This document shows positions 41,472-52,512 of a DNA stretch of 64,000 bases, piece by piece (position 1 is the stretch's first letter; every line of letters starts with the position of its first letter). The notes under the pieces were generated by a model, which searched no databases, was not told the origin of the DNA, and saw only the letters and a list, made by a program, of their open reading frames with translations. This DNA is from Phytophthora sp. 'mugwort' (Eukaryota > Oomycota > Peronosporomycetes > Peronosporales > Peronosporaceae), in contig JAUCEF010000005.1 of NCBI GenBank assembly GCA_033558025.1, positions 124,001 through 188,000 on the forward strand. Reading direction: 5' to 3'. The translations under genes and the position numbers were made by a program.

Positions 41472-42583
41472 ATGCTACGCAAGAGCATGCTGGACGTGAC
41501 TCAGCGGGCGACACAGTCGCTAGCGCTCAAGAAGGTCACGGCGGGCTACGACCTACTACCACCGTCAGAGCACGGCATCCGCTATATCCTGTGGACTGCG
41601 GCTGCTACACACAGCAAGCCAAAGCCGACGTTGAGCAATGACGCGGTCGCCAAGCCCGAGGTCTTCCGAGACCCCTTCGCAAAGGAGAACTTGGAAGAGG
41701 ATCTGTTCGTCGCGCAGCTGCACGGCACGCACAACATCGTTCTTAATAAATTCAACGTCGTGGACGGGCATGTGGTGCTGCCCACCATCGAGTTCGCGCC
41801 GCAGGAGCAGCCGCTGGACGCTGCCGACTTCCGCGCTATGTGGACGGCCATGCGTGATCTCGACGCCTTCGCCTTCTTCAACTGCGGCTTCGAGAGTGGC
41901 GCCAGGTCATTCATTGACAATTGACTCGAAAGATATGGTACTGATGGTTGTGAGGTGCTGATACTGATGGACCTGTTGTTCTATATCCTTAGCCAGCCGC
42001 ACAAGCACATGCAGCTCATGACGTATCCGTCGATAAAAGTTATCACCGGGCTTGACATGGTACAATGTCCGCTCATTTGGGTTCTGGCGTTCCGGTATCC
42101 ACTTATGAAGCTGACAAACCTGCGTATTTGTCTTCTTAGCCGCCGCTGCTGCACTTTATCGACCAGAAGTTGCGCGTGTACCCGACGACCGAGACCGTGC
42201 AGCTGCCGGAGCTTCCGTTCTGCCACTTTCTCCATCGCATCGACTTCACCGACGACATCGATAGTGAGAAGGCTGCTGCGGACATTGCCGTTATCTACGG
42301 CAAGGTTCTCAAGCAGATGAACAGCACGAAATATCCGAGACCGACGACAACCTCATCCACATCGTCGTCGCTGCCTGTTGCTTACAACCTGTTGCTGACG
42401 TCGTCGTTCCTGTTCTTGGTCCCGAGGAAGGCCAAGGGTTTCAACGGCATTGAAGTGAACTCGATCGGCTTCATCGGGTCTTTTTTCGTGCGCAACGAAG
42501 AGCAGCGCGTATTCTTCGAGACGAACGGCGGACCTATGGAGCTGTTGCGCCAAGTCACATTCTCACCGACACTTTTCTCTTAA
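41472..42583 (+). CDS. ATP adenylyltransferase (Ap4A phosphorylase)
   Basis: Exons 41472-41905, 41993-42038 and 42140-42583 give 307 residues, normal for the family. The sequence shows HGTHNIVLNKFNVVDGHVVL and AFAFFNCGFESGA, then across the first splice SQPHKHMQ, the histidine-triad-like catalytic block. The C-terminal ATP_transf domain has VAYNLLLTSSFLFLVPR and IEVNSIGFIGSFFV. The enzyme phosphorolyses diadenosine tetraphosphate to ATP and ADP, removing an alarmone by-product of aminoacyl-tRNA synthetases. The first splice is firm because it rebuilds SQPHKH. The second donor is ambiguous: GTTATC at 42039 and GTACAA near 42060 both keep frame. ATG 41472 was chosen; an in-frame ATG at 41421 would add 17 residues. 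Confidence 0.9.
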
Positions 42584-42889
42584 CTACTGTAGTTGAAGGC
42601 CACAAGAGATTTTGAAGCAGCGCGGAAGGTGTGAGAATTGGCTTTTGTGGTACCGTTAATAAATGTAGCACTCATTCAAGAGGCACAAGTTGTTTGTTCT
42701 GATTGCTGCGTCTCAATCATCCATGCACGCTGCATGGGCCAATACTAATACTTCACGTCGTCATCGAATAAATAAAATAATGAGAGACGTCAGGTGTCTC
42801 CCGTCTGTGGCTCTGAAGGCGGCGAACCCCTTCGGTCGTGATCCGTGGATCCAGAAGCCGCAGGGTGGTTCGGCTGAGAGCGCAGGCGC

Positions 42890-43660
42890 TTACACGCCAA
42901 TACCCGAGCCAAAAGTCTCAAGGGTGTGCGTCTTCCAGCCGTCCAGATTCATGTGGCGATTCTTGGAACGCAGCAGCAGCTCCATCTGCTCGGAGAACGA
43001 CTCCTCGACCTCGAGGAAGGACATGACGTCCTGCAAGAACCGGCACTCAGGGTGCCATGAGCCGGGCTGCATGCGGTGCAGGATGGCGAAAATGATATGG
43101 AGAAAGTTGTCCATCTCCCGTTGGCGCTTGGTGAGGTCGGCTTCGCTCTCTCCCAAACTGAGGAAAGGCATCCGCGTGAACTTGAGCCGCTCCAGGAAGC
43201 TGCGCGTGACGTCGAAGGGACACCCGCTAATGCCCTCGCACCGGCATTTGCCGCTGCGTCCAGAAAGCAACAGTGCCGGGTCGTGGAGGCTGCCGACGCG
43301 GGCGAGCAGAGACTTGCGGAAGCGGCGGAAATCATCGAAGGACCGCGCCACGAGTTGGCAGGACTCGCGCTCGTCCGAGAAAGCCCGGCGGCCGGGGATC
43401 AGCGTCTCCACAGACACGACGAAGCTCAGGTTCTTGCGCGGGCCCTCAAAGTGAGACACCGAAGCCGACAGCTTCTTGAGGATCTGCACGTCCACCTTGT
43501 TGTCGGCGCAGGGCGCGCGCTCGATAGTGGCATGTGATGCGCGGTGGTGGTACATTTCGCCGTCGTTGGCGACTGTGGCGCGGCGCGTGACGGACTGCGG
43601 CGACAGCGATGGCTGCAACGTCGAGACGTGCATATGCGAATGGCTCTGCGAGTTCATCAT
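42890..43660 (-). CDS. PX (phox)-domain-like protein
   Basis: A single exon of 256 residues from ATG 43660. A Ser/His-rich head is followed by a region resembling a phosphoinositide-binding PX domain as seen in oomycetes: NLSFVVSVETLIPGRR, CQLVARSFDDFRRFRKSLL, a Cys cluster (GKCRCEGISGCPF), then TKRQREMDNFLHIIFAILH and CRFLQDVMSFLEVEE. The C-terminal RQ..FLH and C...FL pattern is the usual end of the domain. PX proteins bind membrane phosphoinositides, commonly PI3P on endosomes. The classic RRY motif is altered to RRF, so binding strength is uncertain. It is convergent with the Ap4A phosphorylase. Confidence 0.65.
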   Translation of the reverse strand: MMNSQSHSHMHVSTLQPSLSPQSVTRRATVANDGEMYHHRASHATIERAPCADNKVDVQILKKLSASVSHFEGPRKNLSFVVSVETLIPGRRAFSDERESCQLVARSFDDFRRFRKSLLARVGSLHDPALLLSGRSGKCRCEGISGCPFDVTRSFLERLKFTRMPFLSLGESEADLTKRQREMDNFLHIIFAILHRMQPGSWHPECRFLQDVMSFLEVEESFSEQMELLLRSKNRHMNLDGWKTHTLETFGSGIGV

Positions 43661-44309
43661 AGTGGGCAAATTGGATGCGATTCAGGTGGCGAGTTGGTAA
43701 CTGGTCAAGTGCTCGCTGCTTGGTGGGTTGCGGTAGCCGTTAGACAGCGCGATAATCCTAGTGCCAAATGCAAGAGGAAACTGATGGCGTCGCTCCGAGC
43801 TGGTGCGACAAATCGAGAAATGCGCTTCAAAGCCGGCGGCCGCTCGACTTTCTTGACTCTGGCAAGAGGGGGGAGCGAGTGTGTGGCGACCCAAAGTCGA
43901 GCCAGAGGCCTGGCTTTTTTCAGCGTCTTTATGCAAGGTGCCACGGTGGCCCACAACTGCCCAAAACTCGCGTAGGGTAGGGGCAACGATCGCTGCGCCC
44001 CAAAAAAAGAGAAGCAGCTGATGTGTTCACTTGGCGTTTGTATGCTGCCTAATTCGATTTTCTTTGGAAATATCCAACCCCTTTCGTAAATGGGCACGCC
44101 AGCAAGCTATGGGAGCTACACTCGATGAGTTAAATTGTATCATTGCCGGCCAGCAACGACCTGCGGCTGACAAATATAAAAAAAATAATACAGTAGATGA
44201 TGCCAGATCGAGGAAGCACGTTGTTCAGTTTATCTCGTTGAAGCCTCTGGCAAGATCTTGTTAAAAGGTAAATAGTTTTCCCAGTATGCAGGCATGTTAG
44301 CGCCATGTG
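43661..44309. other. Intergenic, no gene seen
   Basis: Frames on both strands are open by chance because of GC content but lack recognisable content or splice-supported joins. The stretch probably contains the promoter of the PX gene. A short purine run (CCCCAAAAAAAGAG) is at 43998. Confidence 0.4.
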
Positions 44310-45480
44310 AGCTACCGACTCCAGACCTTTTCATTCGACGAAGCGGTGTTCATTGGCCTCGTGTCTACGCCATAGCCGTATGAACGTCGTCAATTTGGGT
44401 GCTTCTGGCGATCCGACCTCGGACAAAATGGGCACCATGCTTGTTGCTCGCAGACGCGACGCGAATGCGAGTGAGGGATTGTGTGCAGCGCACGTTGCTT
44501 CCCGACCGCGCTCAGATGTTTGGTCAAAGGCGTGGGAAGACCTTCCGAAGGCCTCTGCGCTGAGCTTGTCAGCGCACTGCGCTGACAAGCTTCTCTGGCC
44601 CAGCTGCGCTACATGACATTGACAGGCCCATCGAGTGGCCCGCAGCGACCTATGCCGCTCTATCCGACAGGGTGAGAATGAAAAAACGCCGGCAGCTGTG
44701 CGGAGCGGGATCGTCGCCGTCGTCGCTGCATCAGTGCCGGTAGCGCGTTTTGATGGAGCCCCGTCGAGATGTGAGTGTACCGGTAAGTAGCATCGCGGCA
44801 CGCTACAATATGAGAGCAACTAACCCTTTGAGTTTCGACGAGGGCGCCGCGGCGTCTTCAACCCGCGCTCCTCGTTATAAATTGTCAAAAACGCATGCCC
44901 CAAGGAGAATCTTTGTGGCTGACTTCTCGCCACCCTCTGTTAGCATCGCGGCTGGCTGAAAGGCCGCCGCCGCCTCTGGAGATGCAATGACAATGTGGCT
45001 TGCGGGCATAAGATGCAACGGGCGCCGTGCTTGGGACGACGATATGCGTAGAGGCGGCGTCGTCAGGCTCGACTCGAAGCAATCGTTGGCCTGACTCGAA
45101 GTCGTTTTACCGCGGCAAGTCTCCTTCCGCCTCCGGCAAGGTCGCCTGATCGAGGCGGAAACCGTCATATCCATGGCAATTGCGCACCCAACCTCGGCAT
45201 ACAAACGTTCATACTAAACCCGCTCTCTTTGAGAAAAAGATCTGTAGCTGAACGGTCGCAAGGCAACTTCAACCACGTTGTTGCACTTGACCCAGGTGGC
45301 ACGATGCGGCGACCAGGCTAAGATTTATCATCGACGTCGTTTCGAGATCCATAGTCTGGTTGCGACAACACGCAGGCGGACTTCGCCGCCGCGTCGACGC
45401 TGCCGACTGCAGTCTACAACGGTCATCCTATGCGAGTGCGATGCCCTCCGACGATCGGCACGCGGGTGATGCGACCCATT
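44310..45480. repeat. Inverted copy A of the divergent promoter region (partner 47090-48150)
   Basis: This diverged copy contains, on the minus strand, the 5' part of the 4CL-like gene (GCCACTCGATGGGCCTG and GGCCAGAGAAGCTTGTCAGC match 47935-47980). On the plus strand it contains the upstream part of the coiled-coil gene (44924 onward, CTTCTCGCCACCCTCTG; GAGGCGGAAACCG near 45153; GCGATGCCCTCCGACGA near 45438). Both genes are truncated and full of stops. The same block order read in reverse at 47090-48150 shows it is an inverted segmental duplication rather than chance similarity. Confidence 0.75.
44564..44590. repeat. Perfect 13-bp-arm palindrome
   Basis: GCTTGTCAGCGCA, one base C, then TGCGCTGACAAGC. 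One arm is the AGCTTGTCAGCGC sequence that begins the coding part of the 4CL-like gene; the other is an inverted extra copy absent at 47970. Confidence 0.9.
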
Positions 45481-45555
45481 TGTGCCGTGCAGCTTACTGA
45501 ATAGTGGGTATTTCTCGTGAATCACATATCTTGCTTGTGCTTTCATCTTTGCTCA

Positions 45556-47129
45556 TTACGCTTCGCCTGCTTTTTTCTTTTTCTTCATGTCCTTAATGGC
45601 TTTGCCGATAGTACTCATTAAACCGTAGTCGCCCGGCGCGGTGTAGAAGCGAAGCTGGAGCTGCGCGACCTCCTTCTCCATGGTATTTTTCTCGCACTCA
45701 ACCTTGACCCGACTCAGTTCATCTGCAAGATCTTTCGCCTCAATCGCTGTAGCCTCGACTCGGTGCCGCAGCTGGTCATTCGCGCGCCTCATCGCGATGC
45801 AGTCTGCCTGAAACCTCGCACGGTCCTCTTCGAGAGCGCACTTTTCCTCTTCTAGCTGTGCGATCCACAGATTCTTCGTTTGCAGGTCTTTGGACCGCGC
45901 GTTGAAAGGCCGGGAACTGAGCGCTGAAATAGTCTCGTTCAGCTTCACGTTCTCGCTCCGCAAGAGGTGAATTTCTTGTTGGAGGTCATCCACTTGCGCA
46001 GTTCGATCTGAATACTCATGGAGTTTTTCTGCTTGCGTTGCTAGCTGTTGCTGGGCCTCGAACAATTGGGTGGTCGCATCTTCCAGACAGGAAGTGCTTT
46101 CTTGGTAGAGCGCTGTCTTGGCTCGAGCCTTCTCCTCGAGATGCTGGTAGCGTGCTTCCAGCACTTTTATCTGCTGAACCAGTGCATCAATGCCGGCCCG
46201 TAGCTCCGCCCGATCTTCTTCTTTAACGCGTGCATTGTTGTCTTCTTTTCGGGTCAGTATCTTCGGCTCGGCAGGTTTCTTGGTCGCTTGGTATCCATCG
46301 AGCTCCGCCCGCAATAGTTCATTTTCCTGCCTCAATCGACCCAGGCCCCCTTCCAAATCCCGCAAGTGTGTTTTGAGCTCGTGCACTAGCGGGTGCCGCG
46401 ATAGGTCAATTAGGTTGGAGCTTGCCGACTCTGTCTGGGCTTGGTTGTCTAGTGTTTCTTCCTTATCCTGGTCGATGAACCCTTCCTTCAAGACTTGGCT
46501 TGATGCTGGTGCTGGTTCTGCCTTCGCTACGCGGGTGCTCTTGCGCTTCGTAGACGGTGGTATCTTGTTTGGCGTATTGTGGTTCTTCGTGGCGCCAGGG
46601 CCCGCAAACTTCCCATCGCACCGTGCAACAAAAAAATGAAATCAGCACTGGAGAACGGCAACCTTCGAAGACAGGCAAATAGACCTGCATGAGCCGCCGC
46701 TGCAAGGTTCGCGTCTCTTGGCGCAGCGCGTGGTTCTCCTCTACGAGCTTTTTGGTAAACACGTGATTGTTTGGCAGCGCTGCCACGTGCTTGACGATAG
46801 TCAGCGACCTACTTGCACCGACACGCAAAGCAACAACAGACATCAGCCTGCATCCTTTAATACAATCTTCTCCCCAGCAGTTGACAATGTCAATGACATT
46901 CGCTTGTTGGGCCAACTTACTTGCGATGTGCTACTTCAACCTCGGTCAGGCGCTTCTTCAGTCGCGCATTTGCCTCCGCCAACCTCTCGGCGCGCTCCTG
47001 CCAGCCCAGTGCTGCGGCGGCCAGTGCCTCCTGCGCCATCACGACGACGGCGTCCGTCTGGCGGGGCACCGGCCTCGGCGACAGCACGCCCTTCTTGCAG
47101 CTGCTGTCGCCACGTTCGTCGGAGGGCAT
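45556..47129 (-). CDS. Coiled-coil protein, unknown function
   Basis: Exons 47129-46921, 46808-46685 and 46608-45556 join in phase to 461 residues. Heptad-rich segments occupy most of the length (RLAEANARLKKRLTEVE, ENHALRQETRTLQRRLMQ, then a long stretch from ELKTHLRDLEGG to KVECEKNTMEKEV), ending with a basic tail KKKKKAGEA. A basic Pro-rich linker (TPNKIPPSTKRKS) precedes the main coil. No domain was recognised; the shape suggests a structural or centrosome/flagellum-type protein. The start is uncertain: an upstream exon (about 47600-47335, GTAAAT..GCAG splice) leads into a frame one base out of register with this one. Either the gene starts at ATG 47129 or its 5' end carries a frameshift. 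The exon-3 acceptor is AAG rather than CAG. Confidence 0.75.
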
Positions 47130-48150
47130 CGTGCTGCGATGCAGCCACCGAAGCCAGCGCAGCGACGGATCCAACGAGGCGCTGCTTGGTGCTGTCGCCC
47201 AGGCCAAATACTCGGCGCTGAATCTCGAGAAGGCGTGGACGACAAAGCGACAATCTTAGTCGGCTCGCTGCGATCAGTCGACCATGGTTGAAGTTACCAT
47301 ACAGATTTTATATATTTGAATTTACCGAAGTTGTACTTGTAGGATTTTGAATGGAAGGGTTCCGCAATGAACATCGCGGTTTCCGCCTCGACCAGACGAC
47401 GCAGATTTTTGTGGCGCAAGTGGTGCGACTGTTGCGGACGGGGTTTTACTGCAGCCTCAGGTTGAGCCTGCGGTAAATCGGCTTTGAGCCAGGCCAGCGC
47501 AATCTTACGAGTCGAGCTCCGCTCCGTTCGTCCGATGCATACCGCCCATTGCAATTGGTTACGGCCAGAGGGTGGCGAGAAGGCAGTCACAAAGTTCAAT
47601 TTGGGCGTGTGTTATGATACCTGAATGAGGCGCGAGGATTGAAGACTCCAGCATTAGTTGGTGTTACCCGCATACATTACTGTAACTTCAAGTGGCTAGC
47701 GCGTGCCTAAGGCAGGGATGCCAGACAGAAACCTAGTGCTACTGACTGCTACTGTATCGTGCTGTGCTCCATGGCCCTCCATGGCCCATGGAGCACAGCA
47801 TGGCATCGGTCTCGATCTAAATGCTCTGCCGGCACTGTAACAGTTGCAGTGACGACGGCGGCGATCCCGTCCCACGCAGCTGCCGATGTTCTCCATTATC
47901 ATCTCACTCTTCGTATAGAGCAACATCAAACATGTTAGCCACTCGATGGGCCTGCGACATGGCCAGAGAAAGCTTGTCAGCGCCGCCCACGCCTTTGGCC
48001 AAAGAGCTGAGCGCGATCAGACAGCAACGTGAGCTGCCACACAATCCCCTTAATCTCACTCGCTCCGTGGCGGGCGTGGCGATAGAGCGGGTCGGATCGC
48101 CAATATTCCGAGTCATGTTTTTGGTAAAAGAGTCACTCGCGATATGCTGA
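47090..48150. repeat. Inverted copy B of the divergent promoter region (partner 44310-45480)
   Basis: This is the better-preserved arm, spanning the 5' end of the coiled-coil gene (minus) and the 5' end of the 4CL-like gene (plus) with their shared upstream region. It matches 45480-44310 in reverse order and orientation, in scattered blocks of 12-22 identical bases. Confidence 0.75.
47760..47800. repeat. 15-bp-arm palindrome upstream of the 4CL-like gene
   Basis: TGCTGTGCTCCATGG, an 11-base loop, then CCATGGAGCACAGCA, perfect. It lies in the divergent promoter region, 160 bp before the ATG at 47959, and has no counterpart at the equivalent place in copy A. Confidence 0.9.
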
Positions 48151-49927
48151 GATCAGTAGGATGCAGCGATCTGGAACGTAGTCGATGACCATGCACGGAA
48201 TATCGGCGACAAACCGTCGTTCATCTGCGGCGTAACGGAGCGGACGATCACCTACGCGCAGCTGTTCCGCATGGCCAAGAAGTTGTGTGCTGGTCTCGCT
48301 GCCAATGGACTCAGGAAGGGCGACGTAGGTGAAGCTGCAGGGCTTTAACTGGAAATTGCAATGCAAAACAAATACCCACCTTTATGTGGGTGTGCTTTTA
48401 TACAGATTGTGATCCTGCACTCGATGAATTGCATCGAGTACCTCGTCGTCTTTCTGGCTCTGAACCGACTAGGGGAGATATGCTGCCCGTCCTCCCCGCA
48501 GTTCACTGCGCAAGATCTGGCTGATCAGATCGAAGCGGCTCAGGTACAACTTGAATACAAAAATGTGTTGCGATGTATTAACTGGCGGTTAATGGATGTA
48601 GGCTGTGGCAGTGATTTCGCACAAGAAGTTTGATCCAGTAGCTTCGAAGCCTGCTATAATGCAAGGAATCTCAAGCCAAGATATCTATATTATTGGAGAA
48701 ATGGAAGATTCTTTGTGCTTACAGATAATTCAGTAAGCTTGTTACACCTGCCTAGCTTTGAGGTCGACTTTAAAAAGCTTCATTTGTGCTGTGTGGTAAC
48801 AAGAATCTGATTGAAATGGATCTACCCTTTCCGGATCTTCCTCCAATCGATCCGAATCAAGTGGTGACGCTTCCCTTTTCCAGTGGCACAACTGGTCGCC
48901 CAAAGGGGGTGGAGCTGACGGCTCGAGCCATGTTCGCTGCTGGGATGATTCCTTCCTACACAGTGGAGAAGATGGATTATTTGCTTGGAATGCTGCCATT
49001 CTTCCATATCATGGCTACATTAATCCACATCATCCTGTACACGGGAATGGCTGTGGTGGTGCTACCAGGTTTCCAGCCGAAGACATTATTGCGCACAGCG
49101 GAGAAGTACAAGATTAAAAGATTACATCTTGCTCCACCACTAATCAATTTTCTCGCCAAACACCCGCTCGTTGGCAAGTACGATCTTTCGGCGACAACTC
49201 AAGCTAGTTGTGGAGGTGCACCATTGGGGAAGAAGTTGGAGCAAGCCGTGCTGAAGCGTCTCGACGTGCAAGTTCTTCAGAGTTATGGCACGACGGAGTT
49301 TGCAGGCGTTGGAACTCACTCTTCGATCACTTTTGTCATCGCGAAGGCTCATCAGGAACACTGTACCCCAACGTGGAACTGAAGGTGAAATGCCTGAAGA
49401 CGGATGCCGATTTGTCCTCAAACAAACATGGCAAGTTGCTTTTACGTGGTCTTAGCGTAATGAAAAATGAGATACTTTAACAATCCAGAGGCGACACGCA
49501 AGGCATTCACAGAAGACGGTTTTTTTCGTACGGGTGACATCAGGTACATTGATGATGATGGCTTCGAGTTCATCGTGGACCGAATGAAGGAGCTTATCAA
49601 ATACAAGGGTCACCAGGTCGCTCCTGCAGAGATCGAGGATGGTGTGAATTATTCACACCCGCAAGTGGCGGACTCAGGCTGTGCACGGGGCCATGACCCC
49701 GTCATTGGCGAGGAAATTCCGAAAGTCTACGTCGTGTTGGTAGAGGGCAGTTTACTGACTGCGGATGAACTAATGGAGTACGTAGCGAGAAAAGTGACGG
49801 GATACAAGCGCGTTCGTGAGGTGGAAGTCGTTATTATATTTTAAAGAGCCCGTCAGGCAAGATACTACGACGCGTGCTTCAAATACGGGAGAACGAGAAG
49901 ATGAGGGCTTCTCGAAGTCGGCTGTAA
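47959..49927 (+). pseudogene. 4-coumarate-CoA ligase-like (ANL superfamily) gene, frameshifted
   Basis: The order of ANL acyl-CoA synthetase blocks is complete: NIGDKPSFICGVTERTITYA; the P-loop FSSGTTGRPKGVEL; MLPFFHIMATL; SCGGAPLGKKLEQAV; the A5 motif QSYGTTEFAGV; A8-like FFRTGDIRYIDDDG; the hinge RMKELIKYKGHQVAPAEIE; and the catalytic Lys region KSPSGKILRRVLQ. Introns with good ends survive (GTAGGT..ACAG before IVILHS; GTACAA..GTAG after EAAQ). Lesions: a shift near 49325-49350, one at about 49473 before YFNNPEATR, an extra codon-length change at EDGVNYSHP, and a shift near 49840 before KSPSGK. Frameless middle sequence (48650-48800) may hide another intron. Intact relatives activate carboxylic acids to CoA esters. 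This copy cannot make a full protein unless the shifts are sequence errors. Confidence 0.85.
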
Positions 49928-49991
49928 GCATGATTGAAACTCAAGATCCTGATGCATATTAATTGTTATACATGTTGCAGTTAGTTTTACG

Positions 49992-51200
49992 CTACGTTGT
50001 CTCCTCGTCGCTGTCATCGGGCTGCAACAGACCCAGTCTGCGAATTGCTGCGAGTTGGTCTATGCGATAAACATCGGGTTACCTACTGAAAAAAACTACT
50101 TCGAAATACTTTCTTACAAGAAATACCTGGGATGTGCGCCAGAGCTGCAGTCGCGAAGCCCAAGGCCGGTTGTGCGGGGTGTTCACACAGAACTTGGTTG
50201 AGGTTCACAAAGTGAAAGTTCTCAAACTTACGCTTGGGCAAAGTTGCTTTGCAGTGCTCCATCGCTTCCCACGGGCCATCACCAACACCAACCACTATGA
50301 TTGCTGTTGTATATTTTAGTGTTGAAATAAAAAAAAAAGTCAGTGTTTCCTAGAACTCAAACGATAACGACTTGGATAAGGAAAAACGTACACAGCGCAT
50401 ATATGGAGGCTTCGACAATGGCTTAAGAGGTCTCTTTTTCACTTGTAACCTGGCCGTCTGCGTCGGACAAACGTTAGTTTTGTAAGCAAAAATGGCAAGT
50501 TTCGACCTTTACCTGCGATAATGACGAGTATTTGACATGTTCCGCTCGCTTTGACTTGCCGAATGGCGTGGTAGATTATCGGCGCGAAGTTTGTAGGCCC
50601 TCCTAGCACGAGCTCTGGCGTGATCTCGTTGTACCGCTTGAGGACGTGACCCACACCTCGACATGGACTTCCGTCGGGTAGAAAGGTGAACACACCTCGA
50701 TCCGCCGTGAAAGAGTCTCCAAAACCAAACACGTGGATTGGTTTCTTGCTCTTACGTGACTGTAGAGTGTGGCAAATGATGTCGATAACAACCTGCGATG
50801 GAGACAGAAAGCTATCAGAGCTATTTTATTCATCACAAGCACATCATGCAAACATTACCTGATACGGATTGAGCATGATGCCTGCTGGATCAATGAAGTG
50901 CAGACAACGCCCACCAAATGACTGCTTGCCATTCCACTAGCAGAGCAAGCAGCGACCATGTAAACATTGGATTTTAAGGCGCCTGAATTTCATCCTTTTG
51001 CCCTGAAAAAAAAAAAATATAGTACCATATTCGAGCGTGTGAAGTCAACCTGCGTCAACGTTCGCGTGAATAATCTCAGCAAAGTGTTGCCACCACTCCT
51101 GTTTCTACTTGTTAACCACAGCTTAACTTACACCAATGATGAGGGACGTGGAGCGGAGTCCACTCCATCTATCCGACGCAGTCTTGCTTAGTACAGGTTG
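49992..51200 (-). pseudogene. RGLG/copine-like VWA protein with one nonsense codon
   Basis: Recovered exons, all in phase: 51200-51132 (partial), 51049-51026, 50936-50859, 50792-50513, 50457-50392, 50303-50127 and 50059-49992. The copine/VWA landmarks follow each other: STSLIIGVDFTRSN, WNGKQSFGGRCLHFID, MLNPYQ, HVFGFGDSFTADRGVF, YNEITPELVLGGPTNFAPII, ILVIIADGQVT, SIIVVGVGDGPWEAM, FENFHFVNLN, and a tail IRRLGLLQPDDSDEETT. Family members are membrane-linked VWA proteins; the RGLG branch adds a C-terminal RING, absent here, as in plain copine-like forms. A single TAA at 50425-50423 interrupts ETS*AIVEAS, consistent with CAA to TAA. The 5' end beyond 51200 was not resolved. It ends 64 bp from the 4CL-like gene. 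Confidence 0.8.
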
Positions 51201-51764
51201 GAATTCTCGCTACTGTCAGTCTACCAACCTTAGCACGCCCTGTAGCTCGCCTATTAAATAGGCGGCAAATTTTGTTAAAGCAGACGGATGGCCGTCAGCA
51301 TCGACCACTTCAACGTCGGTATCCTCGACCAAAGAAACGTACGTAAGGACTGGTAAGCGGTGTCACGCCACTCGCCTTGTCGTCCCGTGCTCGCAACGCA
51401 ACCCATGCCCTGCTCTCGTGTGCGTAGAAGGAGAAATGGCGAGGAGCTCAGGCGAATATAAAAACAGGATACTTTTCAGCTGACCGCTTCAAGGACCAGC
51501 TGCACCAAGATTCTTGGCACGAAAACACTTGGTCCTGAGATGTCATTATAACATGCCCATGATGGAGTGTTCAGTTCGGGGGTCTGCTTTGAGAGTGGAC
51601 CGACGACAAGAAATGCGCGGAGCAGCATCGGCGAGTGCTACAATTGAGCCTGTGCCATTATCGATGGGTGCAGGTCCGGCTGGCAGTCACCCGGTGACTC
51701 ACCACCTTAACAAGTTCGTTGTCTGCAGTGATACAAATGGTATGTATTATATGTGTTTTGCAGT
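51201..51764. other. Probable 5' region of the VWA gene, otherwise no gene seen
   Basis: An acceptor-like ACAGTAG near 51213 could precede the first recovered VWA exon, so a missing 5' exon may lie here on the minus strand. No convincing start was found. Plus-strand frames are antisense to the neighbour and not supported. Confidence 0.35.
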
Positions 51765-52412
51765 CTACTCTTCGGACTTCTCGACGCTGTCGACGTCGTC
51801 AACTCCGATGAAGAAGTCCTGTTTGGCTGTATCACTGGCTACCGGGATTCGATCCCCCGTCGGAGGGATCTCGACGTGCGGTGGGTACATCCACACGGCC
51901 ACGACCAGCTTTCGCATGGGCAAGGGGCGGTACCTCCCCGCAGGCTCGGCCGTGCTCGGTACACGGCCAGCAGTCGATTGGGTGCAGCCGTCGCTCTGAA
52001 CGCGCTGCAGAACACTGGGGAGACCGGGCTCCTCGGCCACCTGCCACTGCACCGTCACGTCCGGCAGTTCGAGCGTGTGCATGCCGTCCTTGGCCTTGGA
52101 CTTGACGAGCTGGTCCAACTGCCGCAGATCGTCCATCTCGCGCACGAGCGCCTGGAACGCGTCGTCACCATCCAGCAGCTCCAGTAGCCGCTAGCAGCAA
52201 TAGCAACAAGACGCAGCAACGTAAGACCCCATCGGTTCTGATAAAGCTGCTCCAATTCTCACCTGCACCGCTTTAGCCGCGCCGGCATCGTTTTTACCGT
52301 TGAAGTGAGCCAAATCCTGCTCCCTCACGTTGACGTTGAGCGTCAGCGCATGTTGCCGCTCGTCACTGCCGCTGCGGGCCTTGAGCACGAAGGTGGTGCG
52401 TTCACGCAGCAT
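51765..52412 (-). CDS. Hypothetical protein, two exons
   Basis: Exons 52412-52263 and 52190-51765 are joined across a 72-nt intron (GTGAGA..GCTAG) in phase, giving 191 residues. The sequence starts MLRERTTFVLKARSGSDE, has a helical middle (LLELLDGDDAFQALVREMDD) and a C-terminal half with scattered aromatic and Pro residues ending DFFIGVDDVDSVEKSEE. No signal peptide, membrane span or recognised domain. It lies divergent from the nucleoside transporter, with 100 bp between starts. Gene status rests on the clean splice and the long open frame in both exons; function is unknown. Confidence 0.65.
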
Positions 52413-52512
52413 TTCGTGCAAAGTGATCCCAACGACATGGCTACTTCGTACTTAGACGAAGTTCGAGACTGACGTCCATCTCCATTCGACATCCCAAGCT
52501 CAAGCCGTCGCC

